Origin: Trigonopsis variabilis | Taxonomy: Eukaryota > Ascomycota > Trigonopsidomycetes > Trigonopsidales > Trigonopsidaceae | NCBI GenBank assembly: GCA_003707065.3 | Contig: PPXM03000001.1 | Span: forward strand, 1,240,001 to 1,304,000 | DNA length: 64,000 nt | Direction of reading: 5' to 3' | Shown: positions 1 to 13,400 of the stretch, in pieces | Numbering within the stretch: the first letter of the stretch is position 1 | How the letters are laid out: the number at the start of each line of letters is the position of its first letter | Program-made: the position numbers and the translations under genes | The notes under the pieces: model-generated | Database searches by the model: none | Told to the model about the DNA's origin: nothing | Seen by the model: only the letters and a program-made list of their open reading frames with translations

Positions 1-178
1 ACTGACATGTGACCTACTTCATGCCTTATTTCGACTTTATCTTATCACCCGCAATTGAGTTTATTCTATCTTTTTGTCATTAAATCCCACCCAAAGTCGA
101 TACCCCGCAAAACTAGGGCAGTGAGCCGCACGGGGGAGGACGTACTTAAAGCTCTCGAGGGAAGCTAAGACAAATGTC
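1..178. other. Upstream region of the acyl-CoA synthetase gene
   Basis: No reading frame is supported here. The stretch runs into the window edge and most likely holds the promoter and leader of the acyl-CoA synthetase gene. An ATG at 174 is followed immediately by a stop (ATG TCA TGA) and overlaps the chosen start at 179, so it could act as a minimal upstream reading frame. Confidence 0.4.
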
Positions 179-2491
179 ATGAGCTTTGATTTCCCAGTGG
201 ATAAAGAGATTCGGGCACTTCCAAGGTATGAGACAGCAAGTTTGCTGGCCTTGGAAGAGGAGCCTCTTAGCGGTAGAAAGGCGTTTGGCCAATTATATAA
301 GCACGGTGATACACAAGCAATTCCGATTCCGGGATCGGAAAAGGACGGATATACACCTATCTATAGGAATGTGACTTCGCCTGATAAATTAATTACAACA
401 CTACATCCCAAGGTGAGTCAATTGTTTAATGGACGATGGGTAAAGAGGTTGGGTCATTGCGATGACAATGGGGTGCGACGCTGATGCTTTACTTTCCGGT
501 GATGGATATCTCGTCTTGTTGGCTACAGGTGACTAATTATTTAGTTGTCGACTGTTCATGATTTTGTAGAAGCAGGACTGACGGAATATGCAGACAGCGG
601 TGCACTGGGTTCTCGACGCTACTTGGGAGACAATCGATGGTCGGATTATCAGTGGGAGAGTTATAGAGATATTGCGGAGCGACGGATCAATTTAGGCTCG
701 GGAATATTGAAAATCAACCGAGATTTGTTGAAAAATCCGCAAATGGAGCAATTTGGCGTGGGCATCTTTGCTCCCAACTGTGTCGAATGGCTATTAACTG
801 ACATGGCGCTTCAATACTACAATCTCTATAACGTGGCGTTGTATGATACCCTTGGCCCTGATTCCACTGTATACATCTTGAATCTTTGTGAGATCGGTAT
901 CGTCGTCTGTTCTCTTGCCCACATCCCCCATCTTCTCTCAGTGCGCGATAAAGTCCCCCATCTCCAGGTTATTATATGTATCGAGCCACTGGATGAACCT
1001 GGAACCCTACCCTCTCATTCTAAGAGAGCCATTCTCCAGCATTGGGTCGATAAAGCCAAACTGAAGCTCTTCACCTTCAAGGACGTGGAGCAATTGGGAG
1101 CCGCGAACCGTTTCCCATGCACTCCTCCGTCACCAGAGTCGATCTTGACCATCAACTTCACTTCAGGAACTACGGGTAACCCAAAGGGTGCGGTCATCAC
1201 TCATTCCAATGGTGCAAGTGGGCTGACAGCGGCGCTTATAGGAATTCCAAGTCAGTCTCCAACCCAGGACATCTATCTATCATATCTTCCTTTGGCACAT
1301 ATCTACGAGCGACAAGTGTTGCTGAGCAGAATCCCTCGTGGCGCCAAAGTTGGTTTTTTCCACGGAGATGTGGCAACTTTATCGGATGATATACTTGCCT
1401 TGCGGCCAAATATTTTCCCAAGTGTCCCTCGCATCTACAGCAGGTACGAATCTACCATCAAATCGCGGACTCTGAACGCATCTGGCCTGAAAGGTTCCCT
1501 TAGTCGTGTGGCCTCAGCAGGCAAAGCTGCTCACTTCCGAAACTACAAGTCAATTAATCATCCTTTATGGGATCGAATCTGGACCAACCCCTTGCGGAAC
1601 AATCTAGGCTTTGACCGCTTGCACGCCATGGTCACAGGATCTGCTCCTATTGGGCCCGAGAGCCTGCAATTTCTCCAACAGGCAATAGGATCACCCTTGA
1701 TCCAAGCTTACGGGTCCACAGAGACTTTTGCTGCAATGTCAGTCTGTGCTTTTGGCGACCGTGACATCGGTCACTGCGGCCCTCCTCTGCCTGTGTGCGA
1801 GGTGCGCTTACGAGATGTGCCGTCGATGAATTACACTAGTAAAGATAAGCCTTGGCCAAGAGGGGAGCTTTGCGTTCGAGGGCCTAGTATCTTTAAGGAG
1901 TACTATCGGGCTCCAGACAAAACAGCCGAGAGTTTTGACGAAGATGGGTTTTTTATGACTGGAGACGTTGGTTCGATCGATGAGTTCGGCCGTCTTAGGA
2001 TCGTCGACCGGGTTAAGAACTTTTTCAAATTAGCTCAAGGTGAATATATCTCGCCCGAGAACCTGGAAAACATCATCCTCCCCTTATCGCCCTATCTCAC
2101 CCAGATCTTCATCCATGGTAACTCCACTGAAAGCTATACCATAGCGCTGGTAGCCGCCGAGCGGAGTGCCTTTTCTAAAACGGTCAAAGACATTCTAGGC
2201 AAAGACATTGATCCTCATGATCTCGCTAGCCTGAGCGAAGCTGGGAAAGATTCCAGGCTTCGAAAAGTTATCTTGAAACGGTTTGAGCGCATTATTCTAA
2301 AGAATAAGCGCAAAAAGTACGAGGTGATACAGAACTTGTTTGTTCTAATTGAGCCCTTTTCGGTTGAAAACGACACCCTGTCGCCGTCTTTTAAACTTCG
2401 ACGCCCACAAGCAGCTGCTCTATATGCCAAGGAGATCGCTGCCCTATATAGTGAAGGGCCACTGCTGCGACAGGACCGCTCGAGTCTTTAA
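179..2491 (+). CDS. Long-chain acyl-CoA synthetase (AMP-forming fatty acid-CoA ligase)
   Basis: CDS join(179..412,545..2491), 726 residues. It activates long-chain fatty acids to acyl-CoA in two steps through an acyl-adenylate. The AMP-binding signature TSGTTGNPKG is present, followed by YLPLAHIYER, the adenine-binding YGSTET stretch, the MTGDVG motif and the C-terminal hinge GRLRIVDRVKNFFKLAQGE typical of fungal and animal long-chain synthetases (Faa2/ACSL type). Exon 1 carries the N-terminal extension usual in this family. The 132-bp intron starts with GTGAGT and ends at TTTAG after a gactaat branch motif, in phase 0. The protein ends in SSL, only a weak match to a peroxisomal PTS1 signal, so peroxisomal location is possible but not shown. 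Assignment to the long-chain family is secure; the exact orthologue is not. Confidence 0.93.
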
Positions 2492-3036
2492 AAAGTCCAG
2501 CGTCGTTGGAGAGCTCGTGCTCGTCTCTCCCCACGTGACCGGGAGCGCGTTGAGTCTGTGTATGGTAGGTAGCTAGTTGGATCCTACAAGAAATAAGTAA
2601 GAGTGAACCAAAAATTAGTGAAATGGAGAAACATAAAGAGCAGAGAGATACCTTATATGCGCAAGTTAGAATGAAACAAATGGAAGCAAACGCAGTAATT
2701 GCGTTAATGAGTCTGTATCGAGAAAATTCCCGAACGGGAGATAAACGCAATACCCTGACATGGATACCCATGCCGGCCTTATGTTTTCTCAGATATTTCA
2801 GCCCGGTCGTCATCCAGGCTAAGCTGTCATATGAAAGAACAAAGATCAAATGATGCTACGGGGGACACATGGCGCACGGTGTATGGAAGGAACTCATGTC
2901 TATCGTTAGTTATGTCTTGCAATCAGACCTTAAATGAAGCTAATCTGCGACTCTCAATTTGCGTAAATTATGTAGAAACTATCGACATGTAGATGGCTGT
3001 CAGTTTCTTGGGCGTTACACGACCTTACCTCTCTAT
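2492..3036. other. Intergenic region between acyl-CoA synthetase and MTC5
   Basis: About 545 bp with no convincing gene. Short open frames on both strands (for example minus strand 2391-2849, antisense to the end of the synthetase) have no recognisable domain. It probably contains the 3' UTR of the upstream gene and the promoter of MTC5, both read left to right. Confidence 0.5.
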
Positions 3037-6000
3037 ATGGCCCAGGTGCGACATGACGGCCACGCTGAAGAGAGAGACGAAGGGGACGGGGGAGACAATA
3101 AGGAGATTGATATAGATGATGAGACCGAGGGTTAGTTGAAAAATTATATTTTCTTACCATAGACTCGAAGAAGGCCAAGAAGGACCAAGGGTGGATAGGG
3201 AATAGTAAAGATACCTTTTCCACACCCTTATCTCTTCGGGTTGATGAACCATGTACAGCGATGTTAGTTATCCTACTGAAGTTTAGCTAATTGAAAGGTC
3301 AATTTCAACATCTGGGCGAGATGCAGTGCTTGCTAGGTACGTTCTTTGGCGATGAGCTTCTTGACTGACTAAACAGTCGTCGTGGACTGTATATAATAGA
3401 TCTAGATGATCCATTTTCCCCTCCCAGATGGTTGAGCCACCTCACTTCGTGGGAAGTTGCTGATGTTCAGTGGGCTACTCATGCTGCAAAGTCCACTTTG
3501 ATAATCTCCACTTCGAATCAAAAGGCTCTTGTGTGGAATATCGCTCTACCATCCTCGCGAGCCATTGAGCATGTTCTACATGGCCATACGAGGGCAATCA
3601 CAGACATCAACTTTCACCCTCTCGACCCCGAGCGACTGGCAACCTGCTCGATCGACTCTTTTGTCCACAGCTGGGATCTTCGTACCCCAAAACGTCCCGT
3701 TCAAAGTTTCGCGGATTTCCACGCCGGAGCATCCTCAGTAAAATGGAATAGACGAGATAGTCATATCATCGCCAGCAGTCACGACTGTAACATCTATATC
3801 TGGGACGATCGAATGGGAATTCGGCCTAGCCGGACAATCACAGGCCATACATCCAAAGTCACGTCGTTAGATTTTCACGGCAGAGATAGAAACCGTCTCA
3901 TTTCCGGCTCCCTGGATTGTACTGTCAAATTCTGGGATATCTCTGATGAAAACAAGTTCCCTACTGCCACTTTGGAAGCAGGAGTCCCAATCTGGAGAGC
4001 TCGACACACCCCGTTTGGCGAAGGCTGCACTATTCTTCCTGTCTATGGCCTTGACAACTCCGTGTATTTACTTGACAACTCCCCCGAAAATCCTACCAGA
4101 TCTCTCTTTAATCCTGCTCATGTGTTTCGAGGTCACTCAGAGCCTATCAAAGAAGCTGTTTTCCGTTGGAAAGGTGGCTATGGAGAAGTGGATGACCGAG
4201 AATTCCAGCTCTGCACTTGGAGCGCTGACCATGATCTTCGTCTATGGCCCATTGGATCCTCGTTGCTCGAAAAACTGCATCATACTATAAATGGCCAAAT
4301 GATCCATCGACCTGGAGAGAAAATAGCACCTTATATATCCTATCGTCCCGAGCCGGGAGCTGCAGGGACGCCATTTGGTATGCCATCTCTATCACGCTTC
4401 AGCCATTACAGTAAAGAAGATGTAACGAGACCTTCGCGGTTTATGACGACAAGACGTACAGGGCCAGTTACTCCCTTTGATCATCTCAATTGGATGGCGG
4501 GTGTCCGTCTCGGCCCGTCTGCCTTCATCGATACCAGCGAATCTCCCATCTCTACGGGTGATCTATCGGCTTCTCAGAATTTACAGAATGCTCAAGTCAG
4601 CTCTTATCTTGATGCTGATTTTGTGCCTGAGAATTTAGGTGAAGAAGTCAGTAGTGTGGGCCACAAATTTCCTCGAGTTCGATTTGAGAGAATCTCGATC
4701 TCAACTGGCGTCTGTGTTGTTTCGCTATACGGTCCTTGGGGTCAAAATAAGGAGGAAGAACCAGTCTTTCTTCGAATCTCGATCACTTTCCCTGCTGGCT
4801 ATCCTTCCTCTGGACATTGTCCCAAGTTCGTCCCTGAACCTAGTGCGGAAATTCAGCCAGAGACGCTCAAAGAGATCAGTCTCCAGCTAGAGGCCATTTG
4901 CAGTCATTATTCACGATATAACCGTCCGTGTTTGGAAGCATGTATCAGATATCTTTTGGGAGAAAACGTGAATATCGACGAGCTGTCACTGGAATCCGAC
5001 CTAGAGGAGGAAGAAATTGACGATGAAAGGCGGGTTCTGGAGAGCATGGGAGACTTAGTGCGATTATATTCTTCGTCGGACGATGAAGCTGATGTGGGAG
5101 AAGTTGGTGCTTTAACGTCATTCGTGGAAAGATCTCCCCATGATAGCACACCAATGCCAATTGAATGTGGGATGTGCTGGTCTCCATCTGGAAAGCTGGT
5201 CTGCTTTTTCCGAAGGAAAACCGAAGACGTCTCGCTTAGAGGTCCTGGAAATCAACTCCATCGGCGATTTGATGCGTTTTCAAGATTTGCAAGGAAGAAA
5301 GATGACAAAGGCGATGCTGAAATGGAGAGTGAGTCGGATTCAGATGACGATATACTTCAAGGAGTCAACATTGGTGCTGGATTGCGAGGATCTTTACAGT
5401 TTCCTCGACCTGCTCACGCAAACATTAGACTAGCAAGTGGAGGATTATCTACGGATGCTTCTGAAAGCCACGCGTCGGGAAGACAGCCTGTTCCGTCACG
5501 GCATAGTCGTAATCATGTGGTGACGAAGGACTTGAGTCACTTGGTTCGCCTGAGTGTTTCGCTAGCCCAAGATTATGTGATTCCGATAGAGTCAGAAGGT
5601 GCCGATATTTCCACAGCGGTGCTGCATAACCGCGCCCTCGCAATTGAGATGAACAAAGAAGAAGAAGCATGGGCATGGATGATGGCAGAAGTGATACTAG
5701 GCGGAGAATATAGCAAAGGAAGGGACGATGAATCAGTGATACCAGGAGTAGTATGGGGATCTCATCCCTTAGGAAACCAGGGCATGGTCCGATCTCTAAT
5801 GGATTATTTCTCCAAACGAGCCGACTTTCAAATGCTGGGAATGCTTGCCTGTTTCTTTTCAAACCGATATATAGCTTTACGCAAGTGTATGAATGAGAAA
5901 AAGCTACTTGTGGATTGGGTCTGGGGAGAGCAGGGCCCTACTGAGGTGAAGGCAAACGAGATCTCAATATTTCCACGCTCGGCAAACGAATCGACAACAA

Positions 6001-6770
6001 TTTTAAGTTCCATGCCTTCGGGACATTCGTTCATGTCCTCACGACTTGAGAATTCGCTCGGCACGTCAGTGGAGAGAGCTGGTAGTATGATGAGTCGCAA
6101 TAATCGATCAGGGACAAGTACGCGCATGTTTGCTCATCCCAACATGTCAGTGGATGCATTATCGGTCTCGAGCACCAAGAGCAATACTCTTTCTTCGCGA
6201 GCAAGCAACGTTGGCGATGATGCAGCCCCCCATCCGCTTCCCGTCAAGGTGACCATGATGAATCTGGATAAGTTTGATTTCGAGCTAGCCTGGGAGATTC
6301 CCGAAGGCGACCTGGGAAATCTACAGGAGTTTCTGTATTACCGAAAGTACTATGCTGACTTGTTGTTACGGATGGGCTTTGCCGCCAAGCGCGCCGAAAT
6401 GGCCTTCTTTGTCGACGAGGATTTCACCATTCCTGAGGGACATCTGGGAGTAAAGAAGAGTGTTTCAGACGAGTACGATGGTCCTGGAATCTGGGTCACG
6501 TGTAAAAAGTGCGGAGCCGAGACTGACTGTGGCCAGACCAAGAACCATGTTCGACTACTCCGCTGTTCGGCATGTCACGAGTACTCTACTGGAGTGGAAT
6601 GCGTGATTTGCCGCACCAACGTCCGAGGTATCTATTGGGCATGTTTAAGTTGTGGGCACGTGTGCCATGGAGGGTGTATTGAGCAATGGTGGTATGAGCA
6701 AGGACAGCATCAGTGTGCGACAGGGTGCGGATGCGACTGTTACAAGGCATGCGTGGATAATGAAGGGTGA
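3037..6770 (+). CDS. MTC5: SEACAT subunit Mtc5/Sea3 (WDR59 orthologue): WD40, RWD and C-terminal RING
   Basis: CDS join(3037..3130,3163..3262,3298..3336,3377..6770), 1208 residues. It is a subunit of the SEA/GATOR2 coat on the vacuole membrane that relays amino-acid supply to TORC1. The N-terminal WD40 propeller (about residues 80-400) contains EVADVQW, TSNQKALVWN, HTRAITDINF and HTSKVTSLDF. An RWD domain follows (about 460-590), then an acidic and serine-rich middle. The C-terminus is a cysteine/histidine-rich RING-like domain with CKKCG, CSAC, CVIC, CGHVCHGGC and CGCDC. Three introns of 32, 35 and 40 bp interrupt the first 340 bp. They were placed because they restore the conserved N-terminus (SISTSGRDAVLAS, then RRGLYIIDLDDP). 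The start at 3037 is the first ATG in the joined frame. It converges on the thioesterase gene, with 57 bp between the two stops. Confidence 0.9.
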
Positions 6771-6827
6771 TGGGTAAGACGGATAGTTGGAAAAGCCGAA
6801 AATGAGAAGGGTTATGTACATTTAGGA

Positions 6828-7820
6828 TCACTCGTGTCTGTGAAGGAGGGAATACCGCTTGGGTACGACAAACAGGCCTTCAGCAGTGACCAGGACTCTT
6901 CCGTGGTCATCTTCAACGGCACATTCGACGGAAGCTTTGCGATTGTCGGCCTGGAAGAGGTTAGACTGTGAGTTACCGCGGAACTTACCTCGATCGTCTT
7001 TGATCGGATAACCACAAACTTATCCGACCACGTTGGGTTTCTGTAATTTAGTTTCAATGATGCGGTGACTCCATTTCCGCCCGATAAAGATAGAAAAGCG
7101 GTCCTACCTAGAGCTTCATCGACCAGAGTTGCAAGCAGACCGCCGTGCTGGACATTAGTAACGGCATGATTCACTTTAGCTTACCACCAGCCGCGGCCAG
7201 CCACTTAGCAAAGGCCCACAGTAGACAACTTGAACGATTTCTTTCTTCTCTCGGTTGATAAAGACTCGAGAAGGAAGAGGAAGAGCGCCAGGAATAGCCA
7301 AGGTCTTTCTAGTCAAAGATTCCGTAGTATACCTCTTATCTCCAGCCTCCCAGCCCCAAATTGCTTCGTAATCCGGGTCTCGTTCCAGTAGTTTGACAAT
7401 TTTCAGCTTTTCACACTTCTCTCGTAGCTTGGCCTTGTACTCGGCAGCCTCAGGGGTCCCGTCTAAAGGAAACTGACCATGGCAAGAGAAGAAATACCAA
7501 GGAGACCATTTATGGGCGACAACATAGCCAAAGAAAGCACCAGCACCCACCAAGAGAAAGAACTTGGGAAAGAATCGTCGTCGATAAGGATGGTACTTAT
7601 AATTGCCAGAACCACATGATCCTCGATACTGAGTTGACTCCGGTTTTGGATCAGCTTGATTATTCGGGGCTTGCTGGCTAGAATAGAGTCTAGACAAAGC
7701 CAGAGAAGGCTGACTAGTTAGAACCTGAGTTTGGCGACCGAATGCCGCGAGGGAGCAATTGCCTGCTCGAATAGAGCGACTAAAGATATATTGACGAGAA
7801 AGACGAGCCGAACTGAGCAT
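6828..7820 (-). CDS. Mitochondrial hotdog-fold thioesterase superfamily protein
   Basis: CDS complement(join(6828..6950,6989..7147,7185..7820)), 305 residues. The start is basic and serine-rich (MLSSARLSRQYIFSRSIRAG), as expected for a mitochondrial presequence. One predicted membrane segment follows near residues 80-105 (FFPKFFLLVGAGAFFGYVVA). The C-terminal hotdog domain contains HGGLLATLVDEALGRTAF, the PaaI/4HBT-type motif in which the helix HGG...DE forms the active site, and ends in LVTAEGLFVV. Introns of 37 and 38 bp were placed by frame and the motif; the first joins LV to HGG. Fungal homologues are annotated as mitochondrial thioesterase-like (FMP10/THEM4-type) proteins. Substrate is unknown; acyl-CoA hydrolysis is the likely reaction. 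Confidence 0.82.
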
Positions 7821-8271
7821 GTTACCTATGGAACGCCCCTGATTAGAACCGTTATATAGTGATTGCGGGACACGTATACGGTGTTACTAGTCAGTAAGGG
7901 TCAAAAGTGGGAGAAATGCGATTACGTGGCCTGGATGAAACAGGTGGTGCATGACATAAAGAGCCATTGTCGGAAAAGGCGAGAGTCGGAGATGTGGAGA
8001 TTCAGGCATGATTGGTGGTGTCGAGCGTTTTTTCCTGACCACACTAGAAGCTGCTGGTCTCGGTGAGGTTGTGGGTTGCCTGGTAATGAGAATTGCCTTG
8101 CTAATGACGACGGGTTGACTCCCTCACTAAATCTAGTGAGCCCTTACTAAGTAGGCGACCCTACTAACGACCGCAAGCGCCCAGTCTTAGAACTCGCCTA
8201 CGTACCGGGCTAGGTATCTTGAACCACCTCAAGCCATCGCAATATTCACCTCTTGCAGTTTTTAGTCTAAA
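7821..8271. promoter_or_regulatory. Divergent promoter between thioesterase and ankyrin/BTB genes
   Basis: A 451-bp region between two gene starts pointing away from each other. A 67-codon open frame (7863-8066) has no recognisable domain and was not called. The stretch 8118-8180 has several short CTAGTRAG/CTTACTAAG-type repeats (tcactaaatctagtgag, then ccttactaagtagg). Their function is unknown. Confidence 0.4.
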
Positions 8272-10328
8272 ATGACCAGGGACTCTGACATAGACTCTTT
8301 TGTCAACGAAAGCATGGAGCGACTACAAGAGGTCGATGGTAGACTGGCAGAACGGGACATTGGCGACCAACAAGCCAGTGAGACAGCTTCAACCGATGGT
8401 GATCAAGACGTCATCCATCCGCTTGAAGAGGCGGAGGAAACCGGATCGAATATCTCAGACTATGACTTGCTAGATGAGTTACCAGAAGGCGATGTACGTG
8501 AATGTGAATCTACGATTGATTGATGAATTAATCTGACTCCCAGGTGCTAGAAGATGCTTATCAAGGGCTCCGGGATAAGTTATCAAATTACTCCAAATCC
8601 CGGGAAGAACGGCTGAAACTATGGAACTCCATTACTTTTCGGGAACGTGAGCAGTACACAGCATTAATGGATGCTTGCGCGAGAGGCGATCTGGAGCAAG
8701 TGGAACTATTGATCCAGACTTATGGGATCAATATCAATTTGGTGGACGAATGGGATGCAACTCCACTATTTCTCGCTTCGCTCTGTGGCCATGAGCCCGT
8801 GGTGCGGTATCTACTAGAAAATGGAGCTATCTGTGACCGAGACTCGTTCCAAGGCGAGCGAGCTATCTATGGAGCTCTAACCGAATCAATCAGAGATCTG
8901 CTGTTAAGTTAGTATGTATCCTTCTGCCTGCCTTTCTAACCCTTCCTTAGTGGAATCTCAAAGTCGGTTGATACATCTCAGCCGTTTGCTGCCTTTTTGT
9001 CTTCGCTTTTTGATAATAAAGGCCCGTCCAATGCTGATGTCACCTTTAATGTTGTTGACCACTCTTCTTCTCCAGTCAGACGTGTGCCCGTGTTGGCCCA
9101 TAAGTTCCTCTTAATTGCGAGATGCGCTTATTTTGCGTCGATGTTTCTATCTGGAGAATGGAAGAATCAATCTTCCATTGATCTCGATGAAGACTTTGAC
9201 GCAGACACCTTCAAGGCTGTCCTGAAGTATCTGTATCTGGTCGATTTTCTGGTTACCGAAGAAAGTGATCGACAAAAGATTTACGATCTTGCTGTATTCT
9301 TGAATCTACCGGACTTGATGACATACTTGGACCGGAGTTTTGGAAGCAGAAACCGAACCGAAGTCAGCAGCCTCCAGATGGTGAATTTGACTCAAGCAAA
9401 ACAACAACTTGGAGATTATGCGAGAAAGTTCGTTATTGGGAAACGATTTCGCTGTAAACAGGATCAAGTTTCTCAGTATTCAGCACACCTGGCTGCTCTC
9501 AACACCTGGGGCGCAGACATGATTCTTCTCTATATCGATGAAGGAACCGAAGAAGAATCAGAGGACTCACTTGTCACGCTATATCCAGTTAAATCCAGCA
9601 TGCTTATGAGATCGGAGTACTTCCAAACCATGCTTACTTCGGGATTTTCTGAATCGTTGGCGCTCCTAAATGGGCAAAAGAACGAAAAGATGCTTCCAGT
9701 CATCACCTTGCGCACTGTGGCTTCGCAGAGGGCGCTAGAACTGACGCTGTTGTACCTATATACGAATGTTATGGATGTGCCCAAAGATTTAGTCATCGAA
9801 CTACTCGAGCTTGCGGACGAGTTACTGATAGAGAAACTAAAAACTTTGGTGGCAATCTCTATCACAAATTGCAGAACTGAAGAATCTCGGGCAGGGCTTC
9901 CTTCATTCTACGATCTTCTTCGGGTTGCCTGGATTACTCGAGTTGAACGCCTCGAGAGGTACATCGCTGAATATTTTGCACATATTATATGCGAGGTTGC
10001 CAAGGAGGAGGAGTTCGGTCTTCTCTTGAAGGAGTCTGTGGAGCGAATAGAAAGTAAAGAGGAGGACGATACGTCGGCCTTGATTGACGAGATCCGATAC
10101 TTTCTGACTAAGAAGTACTCGATCCAAAGCAGCGAGGAACGCCAGCGGGCCTATGGAGCAAACGCTTTTATGAGGAAGTTCATCACGCCACAATCAAATG
10201 TCAAGCAGGAAAATGAAAAGTCAGTTGAGGAACTGGAGGCCGAGTGGGCTGCTAGCAAAGATGTGGTTGCCTACAATCATGATATGGCCATTCTTGATGA
10301 TTTGCTGGAAAAATTGGGCCTAGAATAG
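8272..10328 (+). CDS. Ankyrin repeat and double BTB/POZ protein (ABTB1/BPOZ-like, YIL001W-type)
   Basis: CDS join(8272..8493,8544..8911,8951..10328), 655 residues. Proteins of this layout are thought to act as substrate adaptors for cullin-3-type ubiquitin ligases. The acidic N-terminus is followed by ankyrin repeats (about residues 110-185: TALMDACARGDLEQVELLI, then TPLFLASLCGHEPVVRYLL). The first BTB domain comes next (about 225-320, starting DVTFNVVDH, with VPVLAHKFLLIARC), then a second BTB domain (about 370-490, with SSMLMRSEYFQTMLTSGFSE) and a helical tail. Introns of 50 and 39 bp have GTACGT/GTATGT donors and CTGAC/CTAAC branch motifs, and the frame closes exactly. The gene lies head-on to CAND1, a regulator of cullin ligases. 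This is a suggestive pairing but may be chance. Confidence 0.85.
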
Positions 10329-10494
10329 ACATTGGACTCAGGCGAAAAGGAGTGAGACTGGGCTAGTATGCTCAGACTACGGATTTGGACTGTCATTGTA
10401 CTGGGTGTTATTGAGGGATAGACCTTTCGAGGAGTTGGAGGAATACAATAGTTGCCATTCTATTATTGTAGTATTTTTCACATTTGTTCAAGAT

Positions 10495-13400
10495 TCACCG
10501 CGACCCATTGACGTCTTTCCAGTGCTTCAATGCCACGACCACCTTTTGCCATTCAGGGTAGCCAGCATGGTTGACAAAAGAAGACTTTACCGAGTCATCT
10601 ATGGACAAGCCGACAATGGCAAGGTGCCTATGTAGCTCATTATTCTTTTCAAACTCTTGCTTGATAGCGTTATCTTTGACTTGGCGGCTCATCAGCGAGG
10701 AAAAGGCGGTTGCAAGATCGATGAAACGGGTTCCTTTGGCCAAAATCTGCGGATCGATGCTGATAATCTTATTAATAATCAAACACGTCAAGATCTGGAC
10801 GTCCACGTCTGGATCCTTGAGCCCTTGAAAAACGTGTTGCCAGATCTCATTGAGATTGATCAAAAGACCGCTTTTATCAGCAAATTCAAACAACAACGTG
10901 TAGATATTCTCATACGCAGCCTTTCTTGAATCCAAACCATCGTCTATCTTGTGTTTAAATGGACCCATTTGGACTTCTCGTATCATATCCTTGTCTACCG
11001 ATAGATGGGAGTAGAGATTAGAAAGTATGTCGGGGATATGGGGAGCAATCAGTTTTGGCTTATTGTGAATAGCCATATTTAAGGCAGATAACGCCAGTCG
11101 TCTATTACTAAGGTTCAAGTCTCGCGTGCATTCAATGAATTCGGTAATCACCGGTTTAAGCAAGGGTTCTATGGTAGGCTCAGCAGACTCTGGGAAAATA
11201 AACGAAATTGCAGATATCAGCAAGCCTCGGATACTCAGGTCAGGATTCTTCAAACTCTTGGCTATTTCGGGCAGAACCGAGTTCGGGTTGACAAGAGCGA
11301 GTTTACCCAAACATTCTGCAGCCGCTAGTCTTGAATCTTCGTGCTCGTAGTCAGAAGGAAGTGATAGCGATACTATAATTTGCTCCAATTCTCTCGTATA
11401 TTCCTCCAAGGCTCGTCTTATAGGATTCGAGTTATCACTCTTGACGCCCATATCGATGACTTGCCGTAACACACAAAGAAGCATGAACAGCTCAGGTTGG
11501 TCTGAGGATCGGCCGGGTGCATCTTTGGTGTACAATTGAAGGGTTGCTAATAAGGGAGGCATGAGCTTTGGAATATCTGATGCGATGAGTGTACCCAGCG
11601 TATCAGCAGCAGCCATTCGAATCTCATCGGATGGCGATAGCAGTAGCAAATATAGCCAATCGACATCAATATCCAAAGGCATCAGTTTGTTCAACTCACA
11701 AAGGACCAGCAATGAGTTCACGTGAGAAGTTACCTCCTGAGAACCACCTGTTGGAGAGAGAGAGGATTTCGCAACATTGACCAACAATTCAATTACCGGT
11801 AATCGCTCTTTCGCTATAATCAAGGCTTGGACACGAGCAAGTCCATGATTATTTGCACCCTCCTTAGTTTCTGGCTGCTCAGCTTTGGTCTGGAATTGCC
11901 GGAACAGGACGTTAGCATCATCTGGGTGTTTATCTAGATAGCACGACACCACCGAAAGAATAGGATTGGCCAGAATAGAGGAACCTAAAGGAGAGTCAGC
12001 CAAAGAAATGATGCTGTCAAATATATCAATAGAGACGCTAGCATTGTTATTGATCAAGTTTGCAAGGATATTGAGACCATGGACGGCCTGAGAACCCTCG
12101 TCGGTCGTAATTTGTTGATTGACGATCTTGGCCAGTTCTTCAGTATCTTCTGGTTTCATATCGCAGCTGTATTTAGTCACTTCCGCCAGTGTGGCAAGAG
12201 AAACCGACTTCAAGTTCCGATTGCTCTTAACTAGCATGCCAATCAGCGTAGGGGCGAATGAGGGGATTTCTCTCCTGGCAGATTCCATGTAGTAGTCCGT
12301 AAGAGAGCCATATATGGTTCCCAAAGCTTTCGTCGCGACAAGAGAAGTAGTCTCATGCATGACTCGTTCGATCAGCTCCTTCAGACATCTTGAATACAAA
12401 TCCTCAGAGAGCTTCAATCGTGATAATATAGCGGCTAACGATTCGATAGCAGCAGATCGGACACTAATATCAGCACTATTCGACGACACCTTGTCATAGA
12501 CCGCAAGCGTCAGTGTTTCCAGCGGCTTCTGAAGAGAAGATCCTTCTGACGGAGAAAGAGAAACCTTTACTACCAAAGGTTGGACCGCAGTCAAGGCATC
12601 AGCAGATACCTTGTAGAATTTATCGCCGATGCCAGACACCACGGCATCGATGAAAACACTCAAATAAGGCTCCAAGTCTGTGGCAGAAAAGCTATCAAGA
12701 ATAATATCAAAAGTACTTAGAACATTTTCTCGTAATGCCGGATCAGCCATTGTGGCTGACAAAGCCGGCAAGAGTTTACCAAAGTAAGCACATGATTCTT
12801 GGGTTGTCGAACAGAGGCTGCTTATCACAAGAGTACTGCGTTCTTTGGTTGGTGCTGATACCCGATCATTTTGGAGAAACTTGATTAATTGTTTAACAAG
12901 TTTGGGCAAAAGATCATGTAGTCTAGTGGACGGGCTGACCTGGTCTGTATCTTCGTCTTTAGGACCTTCGTTATCAGAACTTGCCTTTCTCTTGAGAGAG
13001 CTAGGACGAGTAAGAGGATTAGGAGTTTCGGCGCGAGAAGTGGCAGTTTGAGTATGGGAGATGATTTCCTTGAACGCTTCCAAAGCAGCTTGTTTGATAG
13101 TGTCCTCTCTATCATTGAGGCTTTTCAATAAAGGTACAGCGAGGTGGGAGTAAATGGAACTCAGAAGGTCAGGACGGGAAACAGCCAAAATACTGATAAG
13201 TTTGATGGAGGCTTTTCTGACCTTCCAGCTGGTATCTTCGTCATCAACATAATCTTCATCGATAGCATCTTCATAAAAATCATCGTTTTCAATCGATTGG
13301 GCATCATCATCATCGTCGTTATCAGCATCTTTCATTTGCTCGTCTTCAGAGTCAGAGTTGCTATCCTCGTTTTCTGAATCGTTCATCAACGGATCATACT

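Noticed and set aside
2391-2849. Minus-strand 152-codon open frame overlapping the end of the acyl-CoA synthetase
   Set aside because: Antisense shadow; composition and lack of motifs do not support a gene.
3349-3358. Exact PAC box GCGATGAGCT, a ribosome-biogenesis promoter motif
   Set aside because: It lies inside the third intron of MTC5 (3337-3376), not in a promoter, and MTC5 is not a ribosome-biogenesis gene. Treated as chance.
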